Source of the DNA: Bacteroidota bacterium
GTDB lineage: Bacteria; Bacteroidota; Bacteroidia; Chitinophagales; Chitinophagaceae
Direction: 5' to 3'
Length of the DNA: 15,178 bases
Assembly (NCBI GenBank): GCA_025361325.1
Contig: JANYAL010000338.1
Span: 1 to 15,178 of the forward strand
This document shows, piece after piece, positions 7,164-13,342 of the stretch. The translations under genes and the position numbers were made by a program. How positions within the stretch are numbered: position 1 is the first letter of the stretch; every line of letters starts with the position of its first letter. The notes below the pieces were generated by a model. It did no database searches, was not told where the DNA came from, and saw nothing but the letters and a program-made list of their open reading frames with translations.

Positions 7164-8888
7164 ATGGAACAGTCCACAAAAGACAGGATCAACAGCTGGC
7201 TTACCGGTAATTATGACCAGGATGTAAAGGATGAGATCCTCCGCCTGCAGGATACGGATCCGGCCGGGCTCGAAGATGCCTTTTACCGCAGCCTGGAATT
7301 CGGCACCGGTGGTTTGCGCGGCATCATGGGCGTTGGCACCAACCGCATGAACAAGTATACGGTTGGCATGGCCACCCAGGGTTATGCCAATTACCTGCGG
7401 CAGTGCTTCGGTAATGACATCAGCGTAGCCATAGCGCATGATTCCAGGAACAACAGCCGCGCGTTTGCAGAGATCACTGCACATGTCTTTGCGGCCAACG
7501 GCATAAAGGTTTACCTGTTCGAGGCCCTGCGTCCTACACCCGAGCTCAGCTTCACCATCCGGAAACTGGGATGTAAGGGGGGGGTGGTATGCACCGCCAG
7601 CCATAACCCCAAGGAATACAATGGCTACAAGGCCTACTGGGACGACGGGGCACAGCTGGTGCCGCCACACGACAAGAACGTGATCGCAGAAGTGGAGAAG
7701 ATAGCCAGTGTGGAAGATGTAAAATGGACAGGCGGGGAAGCGCATATCACGATCATCGGATCTGACATGGATGATGCCTATATCGATATGGTGAAGGCAC
7801 TTTCCGTTTACCCCGGGATATGTGCCGAACAGCACGACCTGAAGATCGTATATACGCCCATACACGGTACCGGTATCACCCTGGTACCGAAGGTGCTGAA
7901 GGCTTTTGGTTTCACCAACCTCACGATTGTGGAGGAACAAAGCACGCCCGATGGTAATTTCCCCACGGTGGTGTACCCCAACCCCGAGGAGACGGAAGCC
8001 ATGAGCATCGGGCTGAAGAAGGCAAAGGAGACCGATGCGGATATCCTGCTGGGCACCGACCCTGATGCCGACCGTGTAGCCATCGGCGTTAAGAACGATG
8101 CAGGAGACTGGGTACTGTTCAACGGCAACCAGACGGCTGTGCTGGCCTTCAACTATATGATGGAGGTACGAAAGGCCAAGGGGATAGCACAACCTAACGA
8201 TATGGTGATCAGCACCATCGTGACCACGCAGATGATCAATGAGATTGCCAAAGCGTATGGTGTGGCCGCCTATAATGTACTCACGGGGTTTAAGTGGATA
8301 GCGGAGATGATACGGAAGAAAGAGGGGAAGGAACAGTATATCATTGGCGGGGAAGAGAGTTTTGGGCTGATGATCGGCGACAAGATACGTGACAAGGATG
8401 CCATCAGCGCCGTTGCCCTGGGTTGCGAGATGGCTGCCTATGAGAAGAGCAAGGGCAGGAGCCTGTACGATAAGATGATCGACCTTTATGTGCAGTATGG
8501 CCTGTACCGGGAATCGCTGGTGAGCATCACAAAGAAAGGGATGAACGGCGCCCATGAGATCGATGATATAATGAAAGGATACCGTGCAAATCCTCCCGTA
8601 TGGATAGATGGAAGCCTGGTTGTGGAATTGCTGGACTACCAGTTGCAGACCGGCAAGGACCTGCAGACCGGCAGGACCTGGAGCATCGATCTGCCCAAAA
8701 GCAATGTGCTGCAGTTCATTGTTGCGGACGGTACCAAGATCTCTGCCCGTCCCAGCGGCACGGAGCCCAAGATAAAATTCTATTTCAGCGTGAACACAGC
8801 ATTGAAGGATGCTGCAGCCTATGCGGAAACCGTGGCTGCACTGGATGAGAAGATCAAAAGGATCATCCGGGAGATGGGTTTGAATTGA
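7164..8888 (+). CDS. Phosphoglucomutase/phosphomannomutase (alpha-D-phosphohexomutase superfamily)
   Basis: Interconverts hexose 1- and 6-phosphates through a phosphoserine enzyme, feeding glycogen, cell-wall and nucleotide-sugar synthesis. The four superfamily signatures are intact: the phosphoserine loop CTASHNPKEYNGYK with Ser146; the Mg-binding loop GTDPDADR (297-304; D299, D301, D303); the sugar-specificity loop GGEESFG (395-401); and the C-terminal phosphate-binding loop RPSGTEPKIKFYF (from 529). At 574 residues it matches the longer PgcA-like class and not the roughly 450-residue GlmM/ManB class, so phosphoglucomutase is the likelier main activity; sequence alone cannot fix the sugar. 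The start gives MEQSTKDRINSWL, typical of this group. It is the first gene of a rightward run, with pcm 32 nt downstream. Confidence 0.95.
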   Translation: MEQSTKDRINSWLTGNYDQDVKDEILRLQDTDPAGLEDAFYRSLEFGTGGLRGIMGVGTNRMNKYTVGMATQGYANYLRQCFGNDISVAIAHDSRNNSRAFAEITAHVFAANGIKVYLFEALRPTPELSFTIRKLGCKGGVVCTASHNPKEYNGYKAYWDDGAQLVPPHDKNVIAEVEKIASVEDVKWTGGEAHITIIGSDMDDAYIDMVKALSVYPGICAEQHDLKIVYTPIHGTGITLVPKVLKAFGFTNLTIVEEQSTPDGNFPTVVYPNPEETEAMSIGLKKAKETDADILLGTDPDADRVAIGVKNDAGDWVLFNGNQTAVLAFNYMMEVRKAKGIAQPNDMVISTIVTTQMINEIAKAYGVAAYNVLTGFKWIAEMIRKKEGKEQYIIGGEESFGLMIGDKIRDKDAISAVALGCEMAAYEKSKGRSLYDKMIDLYVQYGLYRESLVSITKKGMNGAHEIDDIMKGYRANPPVWIDGSLVVELLDYQLQTGKDLQTGRTWSIDLPKSNVLQFIVADGTKISARPSGTEPKIKFYFSVNTALKDAAAYAETVAALDEKIKRIIREMGLN

Positions 8889-8920
8889 TATCTTTATTTT
8901 GAATACCCGGCAGGGTAGGG

Positions 8921-9577
8921 ATGAGAAAATACGAAGACACATACCGGCATAAGGGGTTAAGAAAGAAGCTCATTGATGCTTTACGGGTAAAAGGTATTAC
9001 CGATGAACAGGTGCTGGCAGCAATGAATACCATCCCCAGGCATTATTTCCTGGACAGCGCACTGGATGAGATCGCTTATGAGGACCGGGCATTTCCTATT
9101 ACAGCCGGACAAACGATATCCCAACCATATACGGTTGCCTACCAGACCCAGTTATTGCAGGTGAAGCCCAATGACAAAGTGCTGGAGATCGGTACAGGCA
9201 GTGTGTACCAGGCAGCGGTGCTGGCAGAGATAGGTGCCAGGGTGTATACGATAGAAAGGCAGAAACAGCTGTATGAGAATACCAAACAGTTTTTCTTCCG
9301 TTCAAAGTATCCCAACCTCAAGTTCTTTTATGGTGACGGGTACGAGGGCTTGCCCACCTATGCACCTTTTGATAAAGTGATCATCACGGCCGCTGCGCCT
9401 TTCATTCCGCCAAAACTGGTGGAGCAGTTAAAGCCCGGAGGTATCATGGTATTGCCGCTGGATGAAGGGAGTTTGCAGCGCATGCTGCGGCTGACCAAAC
9501 AAGCGGACGCAACAGTGGTAGAGGAGGAGTTTGACAAATTCTCCTTTGTACCGATGCTGAGCGGGAGAAAGGAGTAA
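8921..9577 (+). CDS. pcm: Protein-L-isoaspartate (D-aspartate) O-methyltransferase
   Basis: Cytosolic repair enzyme that methylates L-isoaspartyl residues in aged proteins using S-adenosylmethionine. Its 218 residues match the family length. Visible blocks: the substrate-binding GQTISQPYTVAYQTQLL (about 63-79), SAM motif I VLEIGTGSVYQAAVLAEIG (about 87-105), YTIERQKQLY (adenosyl ribose contact), the GDGYEGLPTYAPFD motif and the IITAAAPFIPPKLVEQLKPGG motif. Motif I is unusual: the common GTGSGY is GTGSVY, so Val95 replaces a SAM-loop glycine. It sits 32 nt behind the phosphohexomutase and is probably co-transcribed with it, which suggests no metabolic link beyond shared expression. Family assignment is secure; full activity is not certain because of Val95. 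Confidence 0.95.
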   Translation: MRKYEDTYRHKGLRKKLIDALRVKGITDEQVLAAMNTIPRHYFLDSALDEIAYEDRAFPITAGQTISQPYTVAYQTQLLQVKPNDKVLEIGTGSVYQAAVLAEIGARVYTIERQKQLYENTKQFFFRSKYPNLKFFYGDGYEGLPTYAPFDKVIITAAAPFIPPKLVEQLKPGGIMVLPLDEGSLQRMLRLTKQADATVVEEEFDKFSFVPMLSGRKE

Positions 9578-9632
9578 CAAAATAATGAAAGAAGGCTGTT
9601 CAAACAGGATTATAAGATACAGTTCAATAACT

Positions 9633-9651
9633 TAAAGACTATTCAATAATC
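9633..9651. repeat. Left arm of a perfect 19-bp inverted repeat flanking the 101-aa gene and yhhQ
   Basis: TAAAGACTATTCAATAATC here is the exact reverse complement of 10822-10840. The arm lies 46 bp before the ATG of the 101-residue membrane protein. The bases immediately outside the two arms do not form an obvious target-site duplication. Confidence 0.8.
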
Positions 9652-9697
9652 AGAGTATAAACTAATTGCTACGAAATACGAACGATGAATTAATACT

Positions 9698-10003
9698 ATG
9701 AAATTCTTCTCCAAACTTACCATCATCTGCAATATCTGCTTCCTGGCCTCTGTGGTATTGTGGTATGTGGAAATGCATAGCAGCAAAGGGTCGGGGAGCG
9801 ATTACCGGCTGATAGAACTGCCCTGGCTGGAGAATGTGCTGGTGATACTGGGATATGGGGCCATCATCATCAACCTGTTCTTTTTACTGGTCATGTTCAT
9901 TTACACAGCATTCAGTATCAGGCACGCAGTGCCGAAGTGGATGACCGTATTCAGCATCATCATGTTCGGATGCCAGGTATTTTTTCATTTCTTTTACAAA
10001 TGA
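9698..10003 (+). CDS. Small three-helix membrane protein, unknown function
   Basis: A 101-residue protein with no recognised family. Three hydrophobic segments are clear: about 8-24 (N-terminal, no cleavage site), 46-72 and 80-99. A short polar loop (about 26-42, with HSSKGSGSDYR) separates the first two, and RHAVPKW links the last two. It ends just 4 nt before the YhhQ-family transporter, so the two are almost certainly translated from one mRNA and may work together, for example as an accessory subunit; this is inference from spacing only. A 120-bp gap with one arm of the 19-bp inverted repeat separates it from pcm. No clear TAnnTTTG promoter was found in that gap. Confidence 0.8.
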   Translation: MKFFSKLTIICNICFLASVVLWYVEMHSSKGSGSDYRLIELPWLENVLVILGYGAIIINLFFLLVMFIYTAFSIRHAVPKWMTVFSIIMFGCQVFFHFFYK

Positions 10004-10007
10004 TACT

Positions 10008-10784
10008 ATGATAAATACTATACTCAAAGACAGGCCCACTAAATTATTCCTTGGCTTTACCGCATTCTTCGTAGCCAATGCGCTGATCGCGGAATCCATC
10101 GGCACCAAGCTGTTCTCCCTGGAAAAGGTCTTCGGCCAGCACCCGGTAAGTTTCACCCTGTTTGGCCAGTCGGGCATGTCATTCGTGCTCACCTGTGGTG
10201 TATTGCTTTGGCCCCTGGAGTTTGTGATGACGGATATCGTGAATGAATATTATGGCCCCCGGGCCGTCCGGCGGATATCCCTTACCGCCATCATCATCAT
10301 TTCCTATGCTTTCCTGATGTATTACTTGTCAATCGGCATTCCGCCAGCAGATGTTTGGCTGCAGAGCAGCGCCAAACAGGGTGTGGATAATATACAGGAT
10401 TCCTACAATGCTGTGTTCGGACAGAACATGCGCATCATCATCGGCAGCCTGGTAGCCTTCTTCGTGAGCCAGATGGTGGATGTTACCATCTTCCATAAGA
10501 TCAAGAAGTTTACGGGCGAAAAGCACATGTGGCTGCGGGCCACAGGCTCCACCCTGGTGTCGCAGTTGGTAGACAGTTATATCGTGCTGTTCATTGCCTT
10601 CAGCGGTACTTTCAAATGGCAGCTGATACTGGCGATTGGGCTGATGAATTATACTTACAAATTTGTGATGGCCATCATCCTTACACCCCTGATATACCTG
10701 GTGGAGGGTTGGATCGAAAAATATGTTGGGCATACTGTTGCCAGGGATATGAAGCTGGCGGCGATGGGACGGGAGAATGAATAA
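10008..10784 (+). CDS. yhhQ: Queuosine precursor transporter (YhhQ/VUT family)
   Basis: Inner-membrane carrier of about six or seven helices importing queuosine precursors (preQ0/preQ1) in characterised YhhQ proteins, allowing salvage for tRNA wobble-base modification. Family marks in the 258 residues are an early helix with FFVANALIAESIGTK; the WPLEFVMTDIVNEYYG motif with its acidic pair; a long loop around PPADVWLQSSAKQG; LVAFFVSQMVDVTIFHKIK; and the STLVSQLVDSYIVLFIAFSG signature near residues 180-200. The charged C-terminus (DMKLAAMGRENE) is cytosolic. The ATG at 10008 lies 4 nt after the stop of the 101-residue membrane protein. No queuosine biosynthesis genes are in the window. Which precursor it carries cannot be told from sequence. 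Confidence 0.93.
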   Translation: MINTILKDRPTKLFLGFTAFFVANALIAESIGTKLFSLEKVFGQHPVSFTLFGQSGMSFVLTCGVLLWPLEFVMTDIVNEYYGPRAVRRISLTAIIIISYAFLMYYLSIGIPPADVWLQSSAKQGVDNIQDSYNAVFGQNMRIIIGSLVAFFVSQMVDVTIFHKIKKFTGEKHMWLRATGSTLVSQLVDSYIVLFIAFSGTFKWQLILAIGLMNYTYKFVMAIILTPLIYLVEGWIEKYVGHTVARDMKLAAMGRENE

Positions 10785-10821
10785 TTATTAGCAGATCGAT
10801 GTTCGTGCATAGTTGGCACCC

Positions 10822-10840
10822 GATTATTGAATAGTCTTTA
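10822..10840. repeat. Right arm of the 19-bp inverted repeat
   Basis: GATTATTGAATAGTCTTTA is the exact reverse complement of 9633-9651. It lies 37 bp after the yhhQ stop. The two arms enclose 1,208 bp including both arms, holding exactly the 101-residue gene and yhhQ. Confidence 0.8.
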
Positions 10841-10866
10841 CATTTTTGTATTGCATTCCAGTCCCA

Positions 10867-10879
10867 CCGGGTCACCCGG
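10867..10879. terminator. Compact GC-rich palindrome between convergent genes, possible terminator element
   Basis: CCGGGT-C-ACCCGG is a perfect 6-bp dyad with one central base, in the 111-bp gap between the convergent yhhQ and DUF2452 genes. It is not followed by a T-run on either strand and its loop is too short for a normal hairpin, so a terminator role is only suggested by position. Confidence 0.25.
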
Positions 10880-10895
10880 GCAGGCTGTATGCTCC

Positions 10896-11699
10896 TCAGA
10901 CCTCTACCCAGGTATGGTCCGCCAGCAGCTTCACCGCTGCCACGCATCTTTTGAAGGGTCCGCTGCCGCCCCATTCCTTCGGACTTACCATAGAAACAAA
11001 GTGATGTCCATCCTGCTTCTCATAGAGGTAATACAAGGAACCTATGACGGGTGAAAAAGAAAGTTTTGCGTTATAGATGATCATGGACAGCTCTTTGCGC
11101 ATCTGAATCTCCTGGGCCTGAAGGGCCAGCAGTTCAATCTGTTTGCGTATCTGCTGCAGCTGCATGTTGGTTTGTTCTTCCATGGCACTGAGTGCTTTGT
11201 GCCGTATGACCCCTTCTTCATTTGGTTTGATCACTGCGCCCGATACTGCCGTAGAATAGGGCATCACACTTAACTGTTTGTGATATACTTCGGTGTTGAT
11301 ATACGGGGTGTTCTCCTGTGTAGTTCCTTTCTGCGTGATACGCAGATAACCGTTGGGCAGCAGTTCATTAATTACCTGCAGCACCTGCTGGTCATTTCGA
11401 TAGAATAATACTTCGAACTGAAGTGCATCGATGAAGTTGGCGCCCAGGCTGTCGGCAAAAGCAGAAGACGTTGTATCATTCTCAACTAATGGGTGTAATG
11501 CTCCGTCAGCGACTATAGTGTACTGCGAAGAAAAAGCCTGGTTCTCGAGGGTGACCCAGTTAATACTGATCAGGAGTTCCTTACGGGCTTCTGCTGCTTC
11601 TATCTTATAAATTCCGGATTTAGGCCTGTTGCCGGATCCATACGTGCCTTTTTCAGGAAATAGTTGCCAGGAACCAATAAAATTATATGCTGTGATCAT
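10896..11699 (-). CDS. DUF2452 (C1orf50-like) protein with an added N-terminal beta-rich domain
   Basis: Molecular function unknown. The C-terminal part (about 179-267) shows what I recognise as DUF2452, a family shared with eukaryotic C1orf50: an amphipathic helix (MQLQQIRKQIELLALQAQEI), then SLYYLYEKQDG, HHFVSMVSPKEWG (SPKEWG at 239-244) and a final AVKLLADHTWVEV. The first 130 or so residues look like a separate, lipocalin-like beta domain: FIGSWQLFPEKGTYGSG, IYKIE, ELLISINWVTLE, QYTIVADG, FEVLFYRND and GYLRITQKG. There is no signal peptide or TM segment, so it is predicted to be cytosolic. It converges on yhhQ and has no same-strand partner close by. A TAATTTG box (11705-11711) sits so near the ATG that any transcript from it would be nearly leaderless. 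Confidence 0.85.
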   Translation of the reverse strand: MITAYNFIGSWQLFPEKGTYGSGNRPKSGIYKIEAAEARKELLISINWVTLENQAFSSQYTIVADGALHPLVENDTTSSAFADSLGANFIDALQFEVLFYRNDQQVLQVINELLPNGYLRITQKGTTQENTPYINTEVYHKQLSVMPYSTAVSGAVIKPNEEGVIRHKALSAMEEQTNMQLQQIRKQIELLALQAQEIQMRKELSMIIYNAKLSFSPVIGSLYYLYEKQDGHHFVSMVSPKEWGGSGPFKRCVAAVKLLADHTWVEV

Positions 11700-11796
11700 G
11701 GGTGCAAATTAAAAATATTTGATCACAACAATTAATATGATGCATTAAAAGATTGCAACAAGCAGGGAGGTATTTCCAGAAAAGAATATACTTTTA

Positions 11797-11991
11797 TCAT
11801 TCTATCCTTCTTCGCATGGAATAGCCTGTTCTCTGTCTTTTCTGGATATTCCAGAGGTCGGTGAGTCCGAAACTGCGTTGAATTATATTTGTCTTGTTTT
11901 CGTTGTCCGGTGTTTCTTTTGAAAGATCCGTTATTTCCTTGTTGTCTTTCTTGCTGATTCGGGTTGTTGAACCCAGCAGGTCATTTTTCAT
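11797..11991 (-). CDS. Small basic protein (64 aa) with a conserved-looking C-terminal tail
   Basis: No assigned function. The sequence is polar and charged through residues 1-38 (MKNDLLGSTTRISKKDNKE...) and ends in FGLTDLWNIQKRQRTGYSMR followed by RRIE. I believe short Bacteroidota proteins with a hydrophobic-DLWNIQ-basic tail like this recur, but that is from memory. Two features argue that it is expressed: a well-formed promoter about 125 bp upstream (TATATTTG with CTTG 20 bp before it), and no competing frame on either strand. The predicted leader is about 120 nt. No signal peptide or TM segment is present; the arginine-rich end could bind nucleic acid. An 11-bp inverted repeat overlaps its 3' end. 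Confidence 0.6.
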   Translation of the reverse strand: MKNDLLGSTTRISKKDNKEITDLSKETPDNENKTNIIQRSFGLTDLWNIQKRQRTGYSMRRRIE

Positions 11992-12339
11992 AATTTCTAT
12001 TTTCTTGTTGTTAATATACTTCGCTGTACGTCAGGCTTGATAGTCTTACTGTGATATCTGTAGCTATTTTTGGTTTGTAAAGCCTGTAACCATTGCTGAA
12101 GTTTGTTTTTGCGCCGCAAATATACGACAGTACCATACGCCTGCCAAGTATAAGAATCTTTCAGCGGCTTAAAATAATGTTAAATGGTATCCTTGCAGCT
12201 TTAGAATGGACGGGCTAACCCCTTCATCTTCATGCGGTAAAGGTTAGAAGCAGTTATTTTACGATTTCCGGAAATGCTCACTTGAATTATAGTTGACCAT
12301 ATGCAGTTAGCCCTGTACGTTCTTAATATAGCGGTAAGG
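11992..12339. other. Gene-free interval between the 64-aa gene and the NTF2-like gene
   Basis: 348 bp with no supported coding sequence. It holds the leader and promoter of the 64-aa gene (11992-12148). Beyond the promoter, 8-bp inverted repeats GGGCTAAC (12212-12219) and GTTAGCCC (12306-12313) flank a perfect 12-bp palindrome ATTTCCGGAAAT (12264-12275), in the region downstream of the NTF2-like gene stop. I saw no tRNA or CRISPR structure. Confidence 0.55.
12117..12148 (-). promoter_or_regulatory. Bacteroidota-type promoter driving the 64-aa gene
   Basis: On the minus strand, CTTG at 12145-12148 is followed after 20 bp by TATATTTG at 12117-12124, a close match to the TTTG-N19-TAnnTTTG consensus. 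Transcription would start near 12110, giving a leader of about 120 nt before the ATG at 11991. It points away from the NTF2-like gene and there is no other target. Confidence 0.6.
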
Positions 12340-12813
12340 CTAATATGTACTTAGCGTGATAAAAAATTCGCTCTGCAGTTTCCAGATATTGTTCCGGCTA
12401 GTCCATTGTGCCGCGTATCTGCCACCCTTGCTCTTCGTGTTGTAGCCTGCCCAGGTTCCGCTCTCCCAGGCAGAAAGGCCGTCATCACTGATTGTGATTT
12501 GATCGGGTGTTCGTATATAATAAATGGTGGGTTGTTCGGCAAAGGTCTTTGTCCAGTACGCAATGGCAGCATCCTTTCCCACTACCATGTTTCCGTTCCC
12601 GGAGATTCTGATAAAATCCGGATAGAAGTACCTGCCCAGGCCACGGGCATCGTGACTGGCAATGAGGGTATTGGTAGCAGCCCTGGATGCCCGGATAATG
12701 GAATCATCCTGTTGCCTGACCCGTTGCAGGGAATCGGCCTGAGCCGGAATAAGCTGTGCTGAACTGAACGGTGCAATGAACAACAATGCCAATAATACCA
12801 GTACCTGGTTCAT
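12340..12813 (-). CDS. Secreted NTF2-like protein (DUF4440/SnoaL-like domain)
   Basis: A 157-residue exported protein with a type I signal peptide: MNQVLVLLALLFIAPFSSA, cleavage before Q20. The mature part follows the NTF2-fold DUF4440 plan: a first helix (ADSLQRVRQQDDSIIRASRA), ALIASHDARGLGRYFYPDFI-like helix-strand (TNTLIASHDARGLGRYFYPD), the GNGNMVVGKDAAIAYWTK segment, then the sheet YYIRTPDQITISDDGLSAWE, SGTWAGYN, GGRYAAQWTSRNNIWKLQ and SEFFITL. Members are often small periplasmic or secreted proteins with no demonstrated activity, and some bind or transform small ligands; no catalytic residue set can be assigned. The gene diverges from rnpB across a 121-bp gap and appears monocistronic. 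Confidence 0.88.
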   Translation of the reverse strand: MNQVLVLLALLFIAPFSSAQLIPAQADSLQRVRQQDDSIIRASRAATNTLIASHDARGLGRYFYPDFIRISGNGNMVVGKDAAIAYWTKTFAEQPTIYYIRTPDQITISDDGLSAWESGTWAGYNTKSKGGRYAAQWTSRNNIWKLQSEFFITLSTY

Positions 12814-12924
12814 TTCTTAAGCAAATTGATGTGATGTTCTCATTCAATACCACTCTAAAGATAGATGCAAAACCGCAAACAGATGTATTGTTCATACGCA
12901 TTCGGGCAATCGGACAAATAAAAT

Positions 12925-12932
12925 TACCTTTG
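12925..12932 (+). promoter_or_regulatory. rnpB: Putative -7 box of the rnpB promoter
   Basis: TACCTTTG matches TAnnTTTG and ends 4 nt before the first base of the predicted P1 helix of rnpB, where the transcript should begin. A weak TTCG at 12901-12904, 20 bp upstream, is the only candidate -33 element. Confidence 0.6.
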
Positions 12933-12936
12933 TAAC

Positions 12937-13334
12937 TCTATCAGCCGGGTCATCGCTTTCCCGTTCGCGGGAGGGAGGAAAGTCCGGACAGCAAAGAGCA
13001 ACACACCCCGATAACGTCGGGGCTCCGGTTGGGCAGGTGTTCACATCTTTCAAACCGGAAGAGACAGTGCCACAGAAAATTACCGTCCTGCCTATGGCGG
13101 GATAAGGGTGAAAACGTGAGGTAAGAGCTCACGGCTTTATGCAGTGATGCATATCGCGGGTAAACCTTGTGTGCTGTAATGCCATGTAAATGATCGTTCC
13201 GGTTAAGGCCGGATAAGAGCGGCTCGTTCAATGATCAAGGGTAGGCAGCAAGATCCGTGCAGCAATGTCCGGACCAGATAAATGATGACCATCTGCCGCA
13301 AGGCGGTTACAGAATCCGGCTTACAGGCTGATAG
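12937..13334 (+). ncRNA. rnpB: RNase P RNA, class A
   Basis: The catalytic RNA that removes 5' leaders from tRNA precursors. The ends pair as helix P1: CTATCAGCC (12937-12945) with GGCTGATAG (13326-13334). Universal conserved blocks are present in order: GAGGAAAGTCCGGACA near the 5' end (P4 5' strand), ACAGTGCCACAGAAAATTACC in the middle, AGGGTAGGCAGCAAGATCCG, and ACAGAATCCGGCTTACAGG near the 3' end (P4 3' strand). The length of 398 nt is normal for type A. A promoter box sits just upstream and a T-run immediately follows P1. A 93-codon minus-strand reading frame across it is an artefact of RNA sequence. Confidence 0.97.
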
Positions 13335-13342
13335 ATTTTTTT
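13300..13342 (+). terminator. rnpB: rnpB 3' end and T-run terminator
   Basis: A local hairpin (CCGC-AAG-GCGG near 13297-13308) and the P1 3' strand are followed by seven T residues at 13336-13342. The T-run directly abuts the stop codon of the convergent hydrolase gene (complement of 13343-13345). Confidence 0.55.

Noticed and set aside
7083..8942. 619-codon minus-strand open frame antisense to the phosphohexomutase, longer than the gene itself
   Set aside because: The plus-strand frame carries all four catalytic signatures of a known enzyme; the antisense translation is rich in His, Cys and Ile with no recognisable domain, typical of a shadow of a codon-biased gene.
9633..10840. Insertion sequence bounded by the 19-bp inverted repeat
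   Set aside because: No transposase is encoded between the arms and no target-site duplication is seen, so it is not called as a mobile element; it is kept as a finding only.
10855..10885. TCCAGTCCCACCGGGTCACC as the 3' end of a tRNA gene
   Set aside because: It superficially recalls a tRNA 3' end, but there is no T-arm consensus (GGTTCGA), anticodon arm or D-arm in either orientation.
12950..13231. 93-codon minus-strand frame inside rnpB
   Set aside because: The region is explained by conserved RNase P RNA structure and P1 pairing; the frame is incidental.
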